The position numbers were made by a program, and so were the translations under genes. From a virus: a stretch of 42,570 nucleotides of DNA. Below, piece after piece: positions 24,498 to 30,989 of the stretch. The notes under the pieces are model-generated. The model ran no database searches. It was not told where the DNA came from and saw only the letters and a list, made by a program, of their open reading frames with translations. Numbering within the stretch: the first letter of the stretch is position 1; every line of letters starts with the position of its first letter. The stretch lies in the IMG/VR virus record IMGVR_UViG_3300025012_000169, positions 1-42,570 of that record; one strand, given 5' to 3'.

Positions 24498-24797
24498 ATG
24501 GCAAAGACACGCGCGACCGCCAAGTGCAAGACGTGCGGTCAACCGAAGAAAGGGCACCCGCGATCGGGCTGCACCGCGCACCCGACGCCAGCCATGCCAC
24601 CTGAAAAGCGCCCGCGAGCCCGGAAGGCGGTGAAGCGCGCGAAGGCCCAGAAGAAAGAGGTAGCCCGACTGCGCATCCCCGATGCGGAGAAGGAACGGTT
24701 GTACGCCGCCGCCGAGCGCGAGCGGCTGGACTTCTCGTCGTGGGCGCGCCGGGTCCTGCTCCGGGAGGCCGATACCGTACTCGGGAACACCACATGA
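24498..24797 (+). CDS. Zinc knuckle plus basic helical (ribbon-helix-helix-like) protein
   Basis: This 99-residue protein begins with a basic segment, a [12 protein letters not shown] knuckle and a nearby GC, then a Lys/Arg-rich linker. The C-terminus ([20 protein letters not shown], then [15 protein letters not shown]) has the strand-helix-helix look of a ribbon-helix-helix DNA-binding domain. GAAGGAG lies seven bases before ATG 24498. It precedes the promoter of the restriction-modification pair and might regulate it; that is inference only. Confidence 0.55.
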   Translation: MAKTRATAKCKTCGQPKKGHPRSGCTAHPTPAMPPEKRPRARKAVKRAKAQKKEVARLRIPDAEKERLYAAAERERLDFSSWARRVLLREADTVLGNTT

Positions 24798-24841
24798 GCA
24801 GCACTGATCTCCGCCCGTCTCCTACCCGTAGTAGTTTACTG

Positions 24842-24871
24842 TTGACGACACACTCGCGGCGGGGGTATAAC
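24842..24871 (+). promoter_or_regulatory. Sigma70-like promoter for the restriction-modification pair
   Basis: TTGACG at 24842-24847 and TATAAC at 24866-24871 with an 18-base spacer, in a locally AT-richer stretch. Transcription would begin about 24878, three bases before ATG 24881, so the transcript would be nearly leaderless. Confidence 0.7.
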
Positions 24872-24880
24872 CGCCGCCAG

Positions 24881-25681
24881 ATGCCGCCTAGCGCCGCGCC
24901 GGAGACGCGATCTCGACGGCGGAAGCGCAAGTCGCCGGATGGCGTCGTGACGAGTGACCTGCTCTGCTCCGCCCACACGGGCATCAATGAGGAGTTGTTT
25001 CCGAGAATCCTGTCGCTCCACGTGCCGTGCGGGTCCGTGATCGCCGACGTGACGTACAGCCTCGGCGTGTTCTGGAAGAAGGTTTCGGCGTCCTGCTACC
25101 GCGTCGTGGCGTCCGACATGAAGCCCATCCATGCGGCACGCCCGCTACAGGCCGACTGCCGCGCGCTGCCCTACCGCGATGCGGTGCTGGACTGTCTGGT
25201 TCTAGACCCCCCGTACATGGAGGGGCTGTTCCGCCGAACCACGAGCCATCTGGCCGGAAATGGGACCTACGCCGCTTTCCGGTCGGCGTACTCGAATGGT
25301 CAGCAGACCCATGCCGGCCCGAAGTATCACGATGCCGTACTGGACCTGTACTTCCGGGCCGGGCGCGAGGCGGCCCGTGTGCTACGCCCCCACGGTGTCT
25401 TAATCGTGAAGTGCCAGGACGAGGTAAGCGCCAACACGCAGCGCCTCACGCACGTCGAGATCATTAACGAGTTCAAGGGCATGGGGTTCTTTGCCAAGGA
25501 TCTGTTCGTGCTCGTCCGCCCCAACCGTCCCGCCGTCAGTCGCCTGCTACGGCAGGTGCACGCGCGAAAAAACCACTCCTACTTCCTCGTTTTCGTGAAG
25601 ACTAACGGCACGAATCCACGCGGGAAGGGACTTCAGAATGGGAGTGCTCGAAGACTGGCAGGTGACGCGTGCCGAACTTAA
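24881..25681 (+). CDS. DNA methyltransferase of a restriction-modification pair (DPPY, N4-C or N6-A)
   Basis: This 266-residue protein has a basic N-terminal tail, a SAM-binding motif region [13 protein letters not shown] (residues 53-65) and the catalytic Asp109-Pro-Pro-Tyr112. The later [14 protein letters not shown] strand and C-terminal SYFLVFVK strand complete a class I methyltransferase. DPPY marks amino-methyltransferases acting on adenine N6 or cytosine N4. An in-frame ATG at 24794 overlaps the previous gene, but its first 29 codons span the promoter and read poorly, so 24881 is preferred. It overlaps the next gene by 44 bases; the pair looks like a self-contained acquired unit. Confidence 0.8.
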   Translation: MPPSAAPETRSRRRKRKSPDGVVTSDLLCSAHTGINEELFPRILSLHVPCGSVIADVTYSLGVFWKKVSASCYRVVASDMKPIHAARPLQADCRALPYRDAVLDCLVLDPPYMEGLFRRTTSHLAGNGTYAAFRSAYSNGQQTHAGPKYHDAVLDLYFRAGREAARVLRPHGVLIVKCQDEVSANTQRLTHVEIINEFKGMGFFAKDLFVLVRPNRPAVSRLLRQVHARKNHSYFLVFVKTNGTNPRGKGLQNGSARRLAGDACRT

Positions 25682-26231
25682 TGAGGTTCTGGCGACGCGC
25701 CCTAGTGCGCGTGGATATTTGTTTGGCTTCGTCGCGGAGTACAAGCTGACGAAGATGTTCTTCACCGACCCGCGCATCCAGTCGCTTCGGCGATATGACG
25801 ATCATGACCGCACCCGGCCCGGCGACTTCGGATTCATCTACCGGGGGATGCCGGTGAACCTGTCCGTGAAATCGCTGCAAACGGCCAAGGTTAAGCTGGT
25901 CGCGGACGTCTACCAAGGCTCCTGCCAATGCGACGCGAGCGATCGCAGGAAAGTCACGCTCCCGGATGGCACGGAACTGGTGACGACGAATCTCGTCGTC
26001 GGTGGCTTCGATCTCCTCGCCGTCAACATCTTCTATTTCGGCGACACGTGGCGGTTCGCCTTCGCCAAGAACGTCGACCTACCACGAAGCAGGGGGCGCA
26101 AGTACACAGACGACCAGCGGAAGTACCTGCTGGCGACGGGCATCCCGCTCACATGGCCGCTTCAAGCGCCATTCCGCGACGAGCCATTCTCACTGCTAGA
26201 CGAGATAGTGGCGCAGCGGGTCGGGACCTAG
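25638..26231 (+). CDS. Probable type II restriction endonuclease (PD-(D/E)XK-like)
   Basis: This 197-residue protein has a helical N-terminus, then [18 protein letters not shown] with Asp63 and Ser76-Val-Lys78 spaced like the catalytic Asp and x-x-Lys of PD-(D/E)XK nucleases. [16 protein letters not shown] strand pair follows, with a closing [19 protein letters not shown] segment. I infer a restriction enzyme from this pattern and from its overlap with the methyltransferase. Ser in place of the usual acidic residue before Lys is a variant seen in some families. GGGAAGGGA precedes ATG 25638. Local composition is less GC-rich than the surroundings. Confidence 0.65.
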   Translation: MGVLEDWQVTRAELNEVLATRPSARGYLFGFVAEYKLTKMFFTDPRIQSLRRYDDHDRTRPGDFGFIYRGMPVNLSVKSLQTAKVKLVADVYQGSCQCDASDRRKVTLPDGTELVTTNLVVGGFDLLAVNIFYFGDTWRFAFAKNVDLPRSRGRKYTDDQRKYLLATGIPLTWPLQAPFRDEPFSLLDEIVAQRVGT

Positions 26232-26236
26232 GTCTT

Positions 26237-26407
26237 GTGGGCAACCCGTCCCCCTGGTGCGCCTTGTGCGGCGAGCTGGTCACGGAGCCGGTTGTCGTTG
26301 CCGGGGCGGTCGCCTACCACGAGTTCTGCTGGTGGCGACGGGCCAGGATCGTGGGAGTGACCGATGAACCCGCGGGACGACTTTTGAGGCAGCCCGCCGA
26401 TTTTTGA
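26237..26407 (+). CDS. Zinc-finger microprotein
   Basis: From GTG 26237, 56 residues with CALC and a distal HEFC, which could form one zinc site. The 3' end of the gene is made of the first TGAGGCA repeat, and its TGA lies within the second. No strong ribosome site is seen. Confidence 0.4.
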   Translation: MGNPSPWCALCGELVTEPVVVAGAVAYHEFCWWRRARIVGVTDEPAGRLLRQPADF

Positions 26408-26429
26408 GGCAGGACGGGTTTCTGAGGCA
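26385..26429 (+). repeat. Three short direct repeats (TGAGGCA)
   Basis: TGAGGCA occurs at 26385-26391, 26405-26411 and 26423-26429, each preceded by T-rich sequence (TTTT, TTTT, TTTC) and followed by GC-rich sequence. Centre spacings are 20 and 18 bases, about two helical turns. The array covers the end of one microgene and the start of the next, where coding pressure is weak. An iteron or operator is possible. Confidence 0.55.
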
Positions 26430-26490
26430 AAGCCCCCGACGCCCACCGGGGGGGGGCACGCGCTCGAAGCCCGCCCGGAAGGCACCCGCC

Positions 26491-26619
26491 GTGCCGCGTG
26501 ATCTCCCGACGAACGGCGCCCGGCAGACGGCGCTCGTCCTCCTGGGCCAACTCGAGCAGCTCCAGGCGAAGCTCGCGGAGAAGATCCGACACGTCAAAGA
26601 CCTGGCCGAGGTGCTGTAG
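26491..26619 (+). CDS. Small coiled-coil protein
   Basis: From GTG 26491, 42 residues, mostly one amphipathic helix (LVLLGQLEQLQAKLAEKIR). A TTG at 26404 in the same frame would add a basic N-terminus but runs through the repeat array. The stop TAG overlaps the next GTG. Confidence 0.4.
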   Translation: MPRDLPTNGARQTALVLLGQLEQLQAKLAEKIRHVKDLAEVL

Positions 26620-26752
26620 TGACCCGCCCCTGTCTGCGGTGTCACGAGCCGCTCGTCCCGGATCTCTCCTCTGCCAGCAGTGTGGCAAGCGCCGTGAGTC
26701 CGTCGGGCATCCGCTGTGCGAGGCGTGCCGGCTGGCACGGAGGACGTCATGA
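26619..26752 (+). pseudogene. Zinc-ribbon microgene with an apparent one-base frameshift
   Basis: The GTG at 26619 opens a frame encoding PCLRCHEPLVP. The continuation LLCQQCGKRRESVG with a further CEAC lies one frame away and ends at the TGA overlapping the next ATG. Inserting one G at the GG of 26660-26661 restores a 44-residue protein with CLRC and CQQC knuckles. It may be a sequencing error, a real lesion or a programmed shift. As read, the first frame would run on to 26921 through the next gene. Confidence 0.5.
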
Positions 26753-27012
26753 CCGACGACACGCAGGCGACACACCCGGTCCAGACACGACAGCCCGTCT
26801 ACCGCGGGGCGCGGGTCAGCACGAAGGTCTCGCTGCTCGCCTACGAGGTCTACGTGGCCTTGTACGGCCCGCAGGAGGCGCTCGTCACCGGGGACTGCCG
26901 CGGCGGGTTCGGTGCCGGTGAGTTGATCGCGCTCCTGTACGCCCGAACATTCCCGAGAGAGGAGTGGCATCGGCGCTTCCGGGAGGCGTGCGATGGGATG
27001 AAGTGCCTATGA
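26749..27012 (+). CDS. Small hypothetical protein
   Basis: An 87-residue mixed protein (STKVSLLAYEVYVALYGPQE, then a helical C-terminal half with Trp and Arg). GGAGGA precedes the ATG, which overlaps the frameshifted zinc gene's TGA. It overlaps the next gene by four bases. No family is recognised. Confidence 0.45.
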   Translation: MTDDTQATHPVQTRQPVYRGARVSTKVSLLAYEVYVALYGPQEALVTGDCRGGFGAGELIALLYARTFPREEWHRRFREACDGMKCL

Positions 27013-27335
27013 CTGACGACACGCCGATGAACCCGACCCCCGAGGAGCGGGCGCGTGTGGAGGCGCGGCACGGTGTCGAGGCGCGGCACGGTGTCGAGGC
27101 GCTGGCGCGGGAGATTCACGATCATCTCGCGTTGCCACACCTGCTCTGTCGAGAGTGTGCCGAGGCGTTAGCTCGCCACGCCCTCGCGTTCGCCCGCGCG
27201 CGGGTGCCAAGCGAGGACGAGCTTATGCGTGTATTGTTGAGCACTTACCAGGTTGCCCCGACAAAGATCGTGCGTGCGAACGCTCGCTCTATCCGCGCCG
27301 AGATGCTCGCCCGGCTGGGCGGGGAGGAGGGGTGA
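27009..27335 (+). CDS. Small helical protein with an in-frame tandem repeat
   Basis: A 108-residue mostly helical protein. The VEARHG unit is repeated twice and a third unit is degenerate (residues about 17-34), encoded by an 18-base tandem duplication. A CREC pair and His residues follow near 48-56. The stop overlaps the next start (GTGATGA). Confidence 0.45.
   Translation: MTDDTPMNPTPEERARVEARHGVEARHGVEALAREIHDHLALPHLLCRECAEALARHALAFARARVPSEDELMRVLLSTYQVAPTKIVRANARSIRAEMLARLGGEEG
27060..27095 (+). repeat. 18-base tandem repeat within a coding gene
   Basis: GAGGCGCGGCACGGTGTC occurs twice head to tail (27060-27077 and 27078-27095) and a third copy begins at 27096. It keeps the frame, adding six residues per copy, so copy number could vary between relatives. 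Confidence 0.8.
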
Positions 27336-27589
27336 TGAGCGACCCGCTGGCGGAGATGATTCAGGCGCGCCTCGGCGCTGAGTGGCGTTGTGCGCCCGCC
27401 CTCGCCGCCGCCGTGCGCGCCTACTGGCGGGAGCGCCGGCCGACGCGGGAGGAGGTCATGGCGCGGATGCCGGTTGCGGCGTGCTGCCGCAGCAAAGACG
27501 GCTTCAATGAACACGACTGCTACGCCCCCAAAGCCGCCGCAGCGATCTGCGCCCTCTTCGACCGCGTGTGGGGGGAAGCGCGTGGCTGA
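27335..27589 (+). CDS. Small hypothetical helical protein
   Basis: An 84-residue helical protein (LAAAVRAYWRERRPTREEVM) with CC and a later Cys near residues 49-62. GGAGGAGG lies before the start. The function is unknown. Confidence 0.45.
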   Translation: MSDPLAEMIQARLGAEWRCAPALAAAVRAYWRERRPTREEVMARMPVAACCRSKDGFNEHDCYAPKAAAAICALFDRVWGEARG

Positions 27590-27607
27590 GCGCACGAGGA
27601 GGACGCG

Positions 27608-27751
27608 ATGATCCCCGAGTGCTCCAAATGCAGCCGAGCCGCCGCGTGCTGGGACTGCGGCGCCTGTGCCTTCCACTGTCGGTGCGACGACGAGCCGGAC
27701 GACGACCCCGGCGACGACGAGGAGGAGGAACTCGATGACGAACAAGATTGA
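27608..27751 (+). CDS. Cys-rich microprotein with a strongly acidic tail
   Basis: A 47-residue protein with seven Cys in residues 5-26 (C-x2-C-x5-C-x2-C-x2-C-x3-C-x-C), then about 20 residues that are nearly all Asp/Glu. GAGGACGCG precedes the ATG. The metal site plus DNA-like negative tail is unusual; a DNA-mimic inhibitor or protein-interaction tail is possible. It is too short to place in a family. Confidence 0.5.
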   Translation: MIPECSKCSRAAACWDCGACAFHCRCDDEPDDDPGDDEEEELDDEQD

Positions 27752-27765
27752 GAGGAGGGGGCGCG

Positions 27766-27996
27766 ATGGGTCCTGAGGTTTCTGGGGCCCAAGATTTCAT
27801 CTGGCCGGCCGTCTCGGCCGGGGATGACTGCGGCGAGTTCTCCCCGCGCGACCTCCCGCCGATGCAGCCGATCGAGCTGCGCGCGGAACCGGCCGCGGAG
27901 TTCTTCGAGTGGCTCAAGGATCGGATTGCCATCTGCGGGCACGGCCAGGTCTCCGTCACCTGCGGGCCGTGCATGGCGCCGTGGTTGCCGCGATGA
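27766..27996 (+). CDS. Small hypothetical protein
   Basis: A 76-residue acidic protein with a closing ICGHGQVSVTCGPCMAPW segment whose Cys and His residues could bind a metal. GAGGAGGGG precedes the ATG. It overlaps the resolvase gene by four bases. Confidence 0.45.
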   Translation: MGPEVSGAQDFIWPAVSAGDDCGEFSPRDLPPMQPIELRAEPAAEFFEWLKDRIAICGHGQVSVTCGPCMAPWLPR

Positions 27997-28493
27997 ACCT
28001 CCTCGCCCTCGACCTCGCCACGCGCACCGGCTGGGCCCTCCGCGAGAACGGCCGCCTCGAGAGCGGCGTCGAGACGTTCGACGTCAAGCGCGGCGAGTCG
28101 GCCGGGATGCGCTACGTGAAGTTCAACCGCTGGCTCGAGGGCCTCATCGCGCCCGAGTCGTGCAGCTTCCTAGCGCGCGTGGGCCTGGTCGTCTATGAGC
28201 AGCCCTTCGTCATGCGGTCTGGCCCGGCCGCCGAGATCGCGCTCGGCTTCGCCACGCGGGTCCAGGAATTCTGCGCGCGGTACGGCCTCGAGCACACCAC
28301 GGTGAATGGCATGACGTTGAAGAAGTGGACGACGGGCAAGGGCAACGCCGACAAGCCGGCGATGCTCGAGGCTGTCGCGCGCCGATGGCGCCGCGTCGAC
28401 GACCACAACGAGGCAGACGCTGTGGCGTTGCTCCATTACGCGCTCGAGGAGATCGTGCCAAGCCAACCACAGGAGGGAGGTGAGCCCCGATGA
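27993..28493 (+). CDS. RuvC-like Holliday junction resolvase
   Basis: This 166-residue protein has the RNase H-fold acidic set of RuvC-type nucleases: Asp7 in LALDLATRTGWA, Glu69 in VVYEQPF, and the C-terminal DDHNEADAVALLHYA with Asp137, Glu140 and Asp142. It would cut four-way junctions or branches before packaging, in line with the recombination module upstream. It is short, as for phage resolvases. Confidence 0.75.
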   Translation: MNLLALDLATRTGWALRENGRLESGVETFDVKRGESAGMRYVKFNRWLEGLIAPESCSFLARVGLVVYEQPFVMRSGPAAEIALGFATRVQEFCARYGLEHTTVNGMTLKKWTTGKGNADKPAMLEAVARRWRRVDDHNEADAVALLHYALEEIVPSQPQEGGEPR

Positions 28494-28561
28494 GCGACGA
28501 GAAGCCGGACCCCAAGCCCGACGACCCGACCCCGGCGCCGCCGGAGCCCGAAGCCCCGTAG
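28490..28561 (+). CDS. 23-residue Pro/Asp/Glu-rich peptide
   Basis: GGAGGGAGG precedes an ATG overlapping the resolvase stop region. The product is almost only Pro, Asp, Glu and Ala, so it is disordered. It may be a spurious frame; it is listed because of the strong start signal. Confidence 0.25.
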   Translation: MSDEKPDPKPDDPTPAPPEPEAP

Positions 28562-28617
28562 CGCACCCGCCGCGCGTCGGGGCGACTCGGCGCGCGGCCA
28601 TGCACAGGAGGAGCAGG

Positions 28618-28689
28618 ATGCCCAAGCCCACGACCGTGAAGCTCAGCGGCAGGGCGTCGCCCTCCACCTTAGGGGAGGTGGGGCGATGA
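28618..28689 (+). CDS. 23-residue peptide upstream of the RanBP2-type finger
   Basis: AGGAGG seven bases before ATG 28618 and a four-base overlap with the next ATG (ATGA at 28686) support translation. The peptide is short and basic with no motif. It may serve as a leader coupling translation of the zinc finger. Confidence 0.3.
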   Translation: MPKPTTVKLSGRASPSTLGEVGR

Positions 28690-28790
28690 ACGCTCCCGGT
28701 CTGACCTGGAAGCCCTGGATCTGCCCGCGCTGTCGGTATCAGAACGACGGGCGCGGCTGGCGCTGCTGGTTCTGCCGAGCCCATCGGTGA
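28686..28790 (+). CDS. 34-residue RanBP2-type zinc finger
   Basis: The whole protein is one finger: Trp11-x-Cys13-x2-Cys16-x3-Asn20-x6-Cys27-x2-Cys30, which matches the RanBP2-type (W-x-C-x2-4-C-x3-N-x6-C-x2-C) consensus exactly. GGGGAGG lies upstream. Such fingers bind RNA or ubiquitin in eukaryotes; in bacteria and phages their roles are little known. It overlaps the helicase GTG start by four bases. Confidence 0.6.
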   Translation: MNAPGLTWKPWICPRCRYQNDGRGWRCWFCRAHR

Positions 28791-30091
28791 CGCCCACCGA
28801 CCCCGTGCTCACACCCCTCGGCGACAGTCTGTGGGTCGTCTGGCCGGAGCGCGGGACCCTCGAGTTCGCCCGCGTCGCCGAGCACAGCGACAGCCTCTCG
28901 GCCGAGGTCACCGTGGTCAGCGTGGCGGCCGGCGAGCTGTCGTGGTCGCGGCTGAACCTCGCCAGCGCGCAGAGCCGGGCGGGGCTGGCGCGGCTGCTCG
29001 AGGAGCGGGACCCGGGGCAGGACTGGCGGGCGATGCTCGACCGCTCGTGTCGGCTGGTCGCCAGGCACCTCAGGGCGGGGGAGCCGGCCGTGGCGCTCGT
29101 GCCCGCCCCGCCGCCGGCCGCCCACTGGCTCGTCGAGGGCCTGGTCCCGGCCGGGCAACTCTCCGTCGTGTTCGGCGACGGGGGCGTGGGCAAGAGCTAC
29201 CTCGCGCTCGCGCTGGCCCTGGCCGGGCTGCTGGCGCGCCCCCTCAGCGCGCGCTGGCGGGTGGCCCCGCTTCGCCGCGTCCTCTACCTCGACTGGGAGA
29301 GCGGGCGCGACGAGCAACAGGCGCGGCTCTGGCGGTTGACCCGGGGCCTCGGCTCGACGCCCGTGGACGGCGCGCTGCTCCACCGGACGATGCGGCGGCC
29401 CCTGCTCGACGATCTGCCGGCGCTCCGCGCCGAGGTCGCGCGCGAGCACGTGGACCTCGTGATCGCGGACAGCCTGGCCCCCGCGTGCGGCCCCGAGCCC
29501 GAGACGGCGTCGGCCGTCGTGCCCGCCCTCCTGGGTCTCCGGAGCCTCGCCGTGACCGTGCTCATCCTCGCGCACGTCAGCAAGCAGACCGCCGACGTCC
29601 GCGCCCCAGGCCGCCCCTTCGGGAGCGTGTTCGTCCAGAACCTGGCTCGGAGCACGATCGAGGCCCGGCGGAGCGAGGCCACGGGCGAGGGCGAGCCCGG
29701 GTACACGCTCACGCTCTACCACCGCAAGGCCAACGAGGGGGAGATGCTCAGGCCGTCGGCGCTCGACTTCCGCTGGACCGATCCAGGCACCCTGACGGTC
29801 CGGGCCGGGCAGGCGGAGATGGGCTGGGCGAGCCTGCCGCAACAGGTGCTCGATGCGCTTCGGACCCCGAAGACCGCCCGTCAACTGGCCGAAGAACTGG
29901 AGGTCACGCCCGCGTCTGCCAAGAAGACGCTGCAGCGCCTCGAAAAGCGGGACAACGTGATCCGGCTTTCCGGGACAGACGGCGGACGAGGCAACGAACA
30001 GCTGTGGGCGCGCACAGATAGAAAGCGGGACATGGACGGTGCCCAACCGGGACACACCAGGGAGCCTGGCGAAGATGATCCACCGTTCTAG
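28787..30091 (+). CDS. RepA/DnaB-like RecA-fold ATPase (AAA_25), probable replication protein
   Basis: This 434-residue protein has an N-terminal domain of about 110 residues, then a RecA core: Walker A at 130-137 (GDGGVGKS), DWES at 169-172, Walker B VIADS with Asp228, and a later ILAHVSKQ sensor-like motif (about residues 262-269). The C-terminal 100 residues contain a winged-helix-like segment (TARQLAEELEVTPASAKKTLQ) and a disordered tail. RepA-type helicases of this shape start plasmid and phage replication. The last 150 bases carry CGGGACA boxes, which suggests that its origin lies within or next to the gene. Confidence 0.75.
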   Translation: MTPTDPVLTPLGDSLWVVWPERGTLEFARVAEHSDSLSAEVTVVSVAAGELSWSRLNLASAQSRAGLARLLEERDPGQDWRAMLDRSCRLVARHLRAGEPAVALVPAPPPAAHWLVEGLVPAGQLSVVFGDGGVGKSYLALALALAGLLARPLSARWRVAPLRRVLYLDWESGRDEQQARLWRLTRGLGSTPVDGALLHRTMRRPLLDDLPALRAEVAREHVDLVIADSLAPACGPEPETASAVVPALLGLRSLAVTVLILAHVSKQTADVRAPGRPFGSVFVQNLARSTIEARRSEATGEGEPGYTLTLYHRKANEGEMLRPSALDFRWTDPGTLTVRAGQAEMGWASLPQQVLDALRTPKTARQLAEELEVTPASAKKTLQRLEKRDNVIRLSGTDGGRGNEQLWARTDRKRDMDGAQPGHTREPGEDDPPF

Positions 30092-30139
30092 CCGTCCGTT
30101 CCAAACCGGGACACCCTATAGAGAGAGAAATCTGTCCCG
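29948..30139 (+). repeat. Array of CGGGACA boxes (candidate iterons)
   Basis: CGGGACA occurs in direct orientation at 29948, 29971, 30026, 30048 and 30107, and inverted (TGTCCCG) at 30133-30139. Spacings are 23, 55, 22 and 59 bases, mostly near whole helical turns. Two of the copies share the longer core AACCGGGACAC. The boxes span the 3' end of the replication ATPase gene and the gap after it, as in origins or autoregulated operators. Confidence 0.65.
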
Positions 30140-30145
30140 GTTTGG
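30101..30145. promoter_or_regulatory. 13-base perfect inverted repeat around an AT-rich loop
   Basis: CCAAACCGGGACA (30101-30113) and TGTCCCGGTTTGG (30133-30145) pair perfectly around 19 bases that include TATAGAGAGAGAAA. It lies in the gap between the ATPase and the MerR-like gene. It could be an operator with a -10 element (TATAGA, 30117) between the arms, a replication element, or a stem-loop without a T tract. Confidence 0.65.
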
Positions 30146-30273
30146 TTCCCCCCAGACCCCCTTCCAACACCAGAACGCCAGGACATCGCCCCTCCGGGCG
30201 CTTCCTTCAGGCGCCCTTCGAGGCGAGATCAGACCGACCCCAGAGCCACCCCGCAGGGAAAGAGAGAGACCCG
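30146..30273. other. Non-coding gap upstream of the MerR-like gene
   Basis: No gene is seen. A GC hairpin GGGCGC (30196-30201) / GCGCCC (30211-30216) with a nine-base loop is present, followed by TTCG rather than a T run, so it is at best a weak terminator. A purine-rich GGGAAAGAGAGAG stretch just before ATG 30274 can serve as ribosome-binding site. Confidence 0.4.
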
Positions 30274-30687
30274 ATGATCGACAGCCTCCAGCCCCTGTGG
30301 TCCACCCCGGTCGTCCTGCGCCTGCTCGGCATCTCGGCGCGCTGGCTCCGCATCCTGGGCACGCGCGCCGGTGTCCCCACACGCTACGCGCGCGTCAGCT
30401 CGCACCCGCGCAAGGTCAGGCTGTGGACCAGCGATGAGATCCGGCGCGTGCAGGCCGTGCGCTACGGCGTCGATGTCAAGACGTTTATGTCTGGCATCTC
30501 ATACCGGCATTCCCAAGTGGGAATAGCGCCTTTGGAGGCCGCGACCGGGGTTACACTGCCTCCCGGCGATGCCCAGCCCGTTGACGAACGTGGCGGAATT
30601 CGACCGGCGTCTCGCCCAGCACGGGCTCGAGGCCGGAGCCCCGCTCGTCCCAGCGCTCGACGCCGAGGCGCTCCGCCAGCTCGCTGA
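30274..30687 (+). CDS. MerR/excisionase-like HTH DNA-binding protein
   Basis: This 137-residue protein has an N-terminal helix-turn-helix (VVLRLLGISARWLRILG), then a wing-like segment and RLWTSDEIRRVQAVR, as in MerR and HTH_17 proteins. Residues beyond about 98 are Arg/Pro/Ala-rich and lie opposite the start of the next gene, so the 119-base overlap may be a shadow extension rather than functional protein. The gene is preceded by the inverted repeat at 30101-30145, a possible target. A perfect-arm repeat ATTCCC-AAGT-GGGAAT (30509-30524) lies inside it. Confidence 0.55.
   Translation: MIDSLQPLWSTPVVLRLLGISARWLRILGTRAGVPTRYARVSSHPRKVRLWTSDEIRRVQAVRYGVDVKTFMSGISYRHSQVGIAPLEAATGVTLPPGDAQPVDERGGIRPASRPARARGRSPARPSARRRGAPPAR
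30509..30524. promoter_or_regulatory. Small inverted repeat ATTCCC-N4-GGGAAT
   Basis: Six-base perfect arms with a four-base centre, in a locally AT-richer stretch 45 bases before the next gene's ATG (30569). It may be an operator for that gene. No convincing -35/-10 pair surrounds it. Confidence 0.4.
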
Positions 30688-30970
30688 CGGCGACGGCGAG
30701 CGCGCTTGGTCGCGGCTGCGCGGCCCGCTCGTACAACAGCTGCTCCGCGTCGCCAACCTCCCGGATTCCCTCGCGAACGAGGTCCACTACGGTCTCAAGG
30801 CCAAGCACCAGGCGATCGACGCGCTGTTGCGCCGCGCGCTGCCTGAGACCACGCGGCTCGAGGTCACCACCCCGCGCCTGAGTGATACAGAGCTGGTCGA
30901 CACGCTCGCGGTGCTCGGGCTGGTCGTGCCGGCGGCGCTGCCGGCAGCTGAGGGGGAGGGCGAGGAGTGA
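30569..30970 (+). CDS. Terminase small-subunit candidate
   Basis: This 133-residue protein is helical and acidic at the end, with LPDSLANEVHYGLKAKHQAI and LSDTELVDTLAVLGLV. It lies just upstream of the HNH gene and the terminase ATPase gene. Small-terminase identity is inferred from position, size and helical composition; I do not see a definite family motif. It overlaps the HTH frame by 119 bases. Confidence 0.45.
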   Translation: MPSPLTNVAEFDRRLAQHGLEAGAPLVPALDAEALRQLADGDGERAWSRLRGPLVQQLLRVANLPDSLANEVHYGLKAKHQAIDALLRRALPETTRLEVTTPRLSDTELVDTLAVLGLVVPAALPAAEGEGEE

Positions 30971-30989
30971 CGCGGTGCGCCCGAACGAG

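Noticed and set aside
28490-28561. The Pro/Asp/Glu-rich 23-codon frame as a confident gene
   Set aside because: Composition is low-complexity and there is no support beyond the start signal, so it is listed only at low confidence.
30104-30130. T7-type phage promoter (resemblance of CACCCTATAGAGAGAGA to the T7 consensus)
   Set aside because: Only the TATAG-GAGA part matches, the upstream recognition region does not, and no single-subunit RNA polymerase gene is visible.
30196-30216. Rho-independent terminator
   Set aside because: The stem is only six pairs and is followed by TTCGAGG rather than a T tract.
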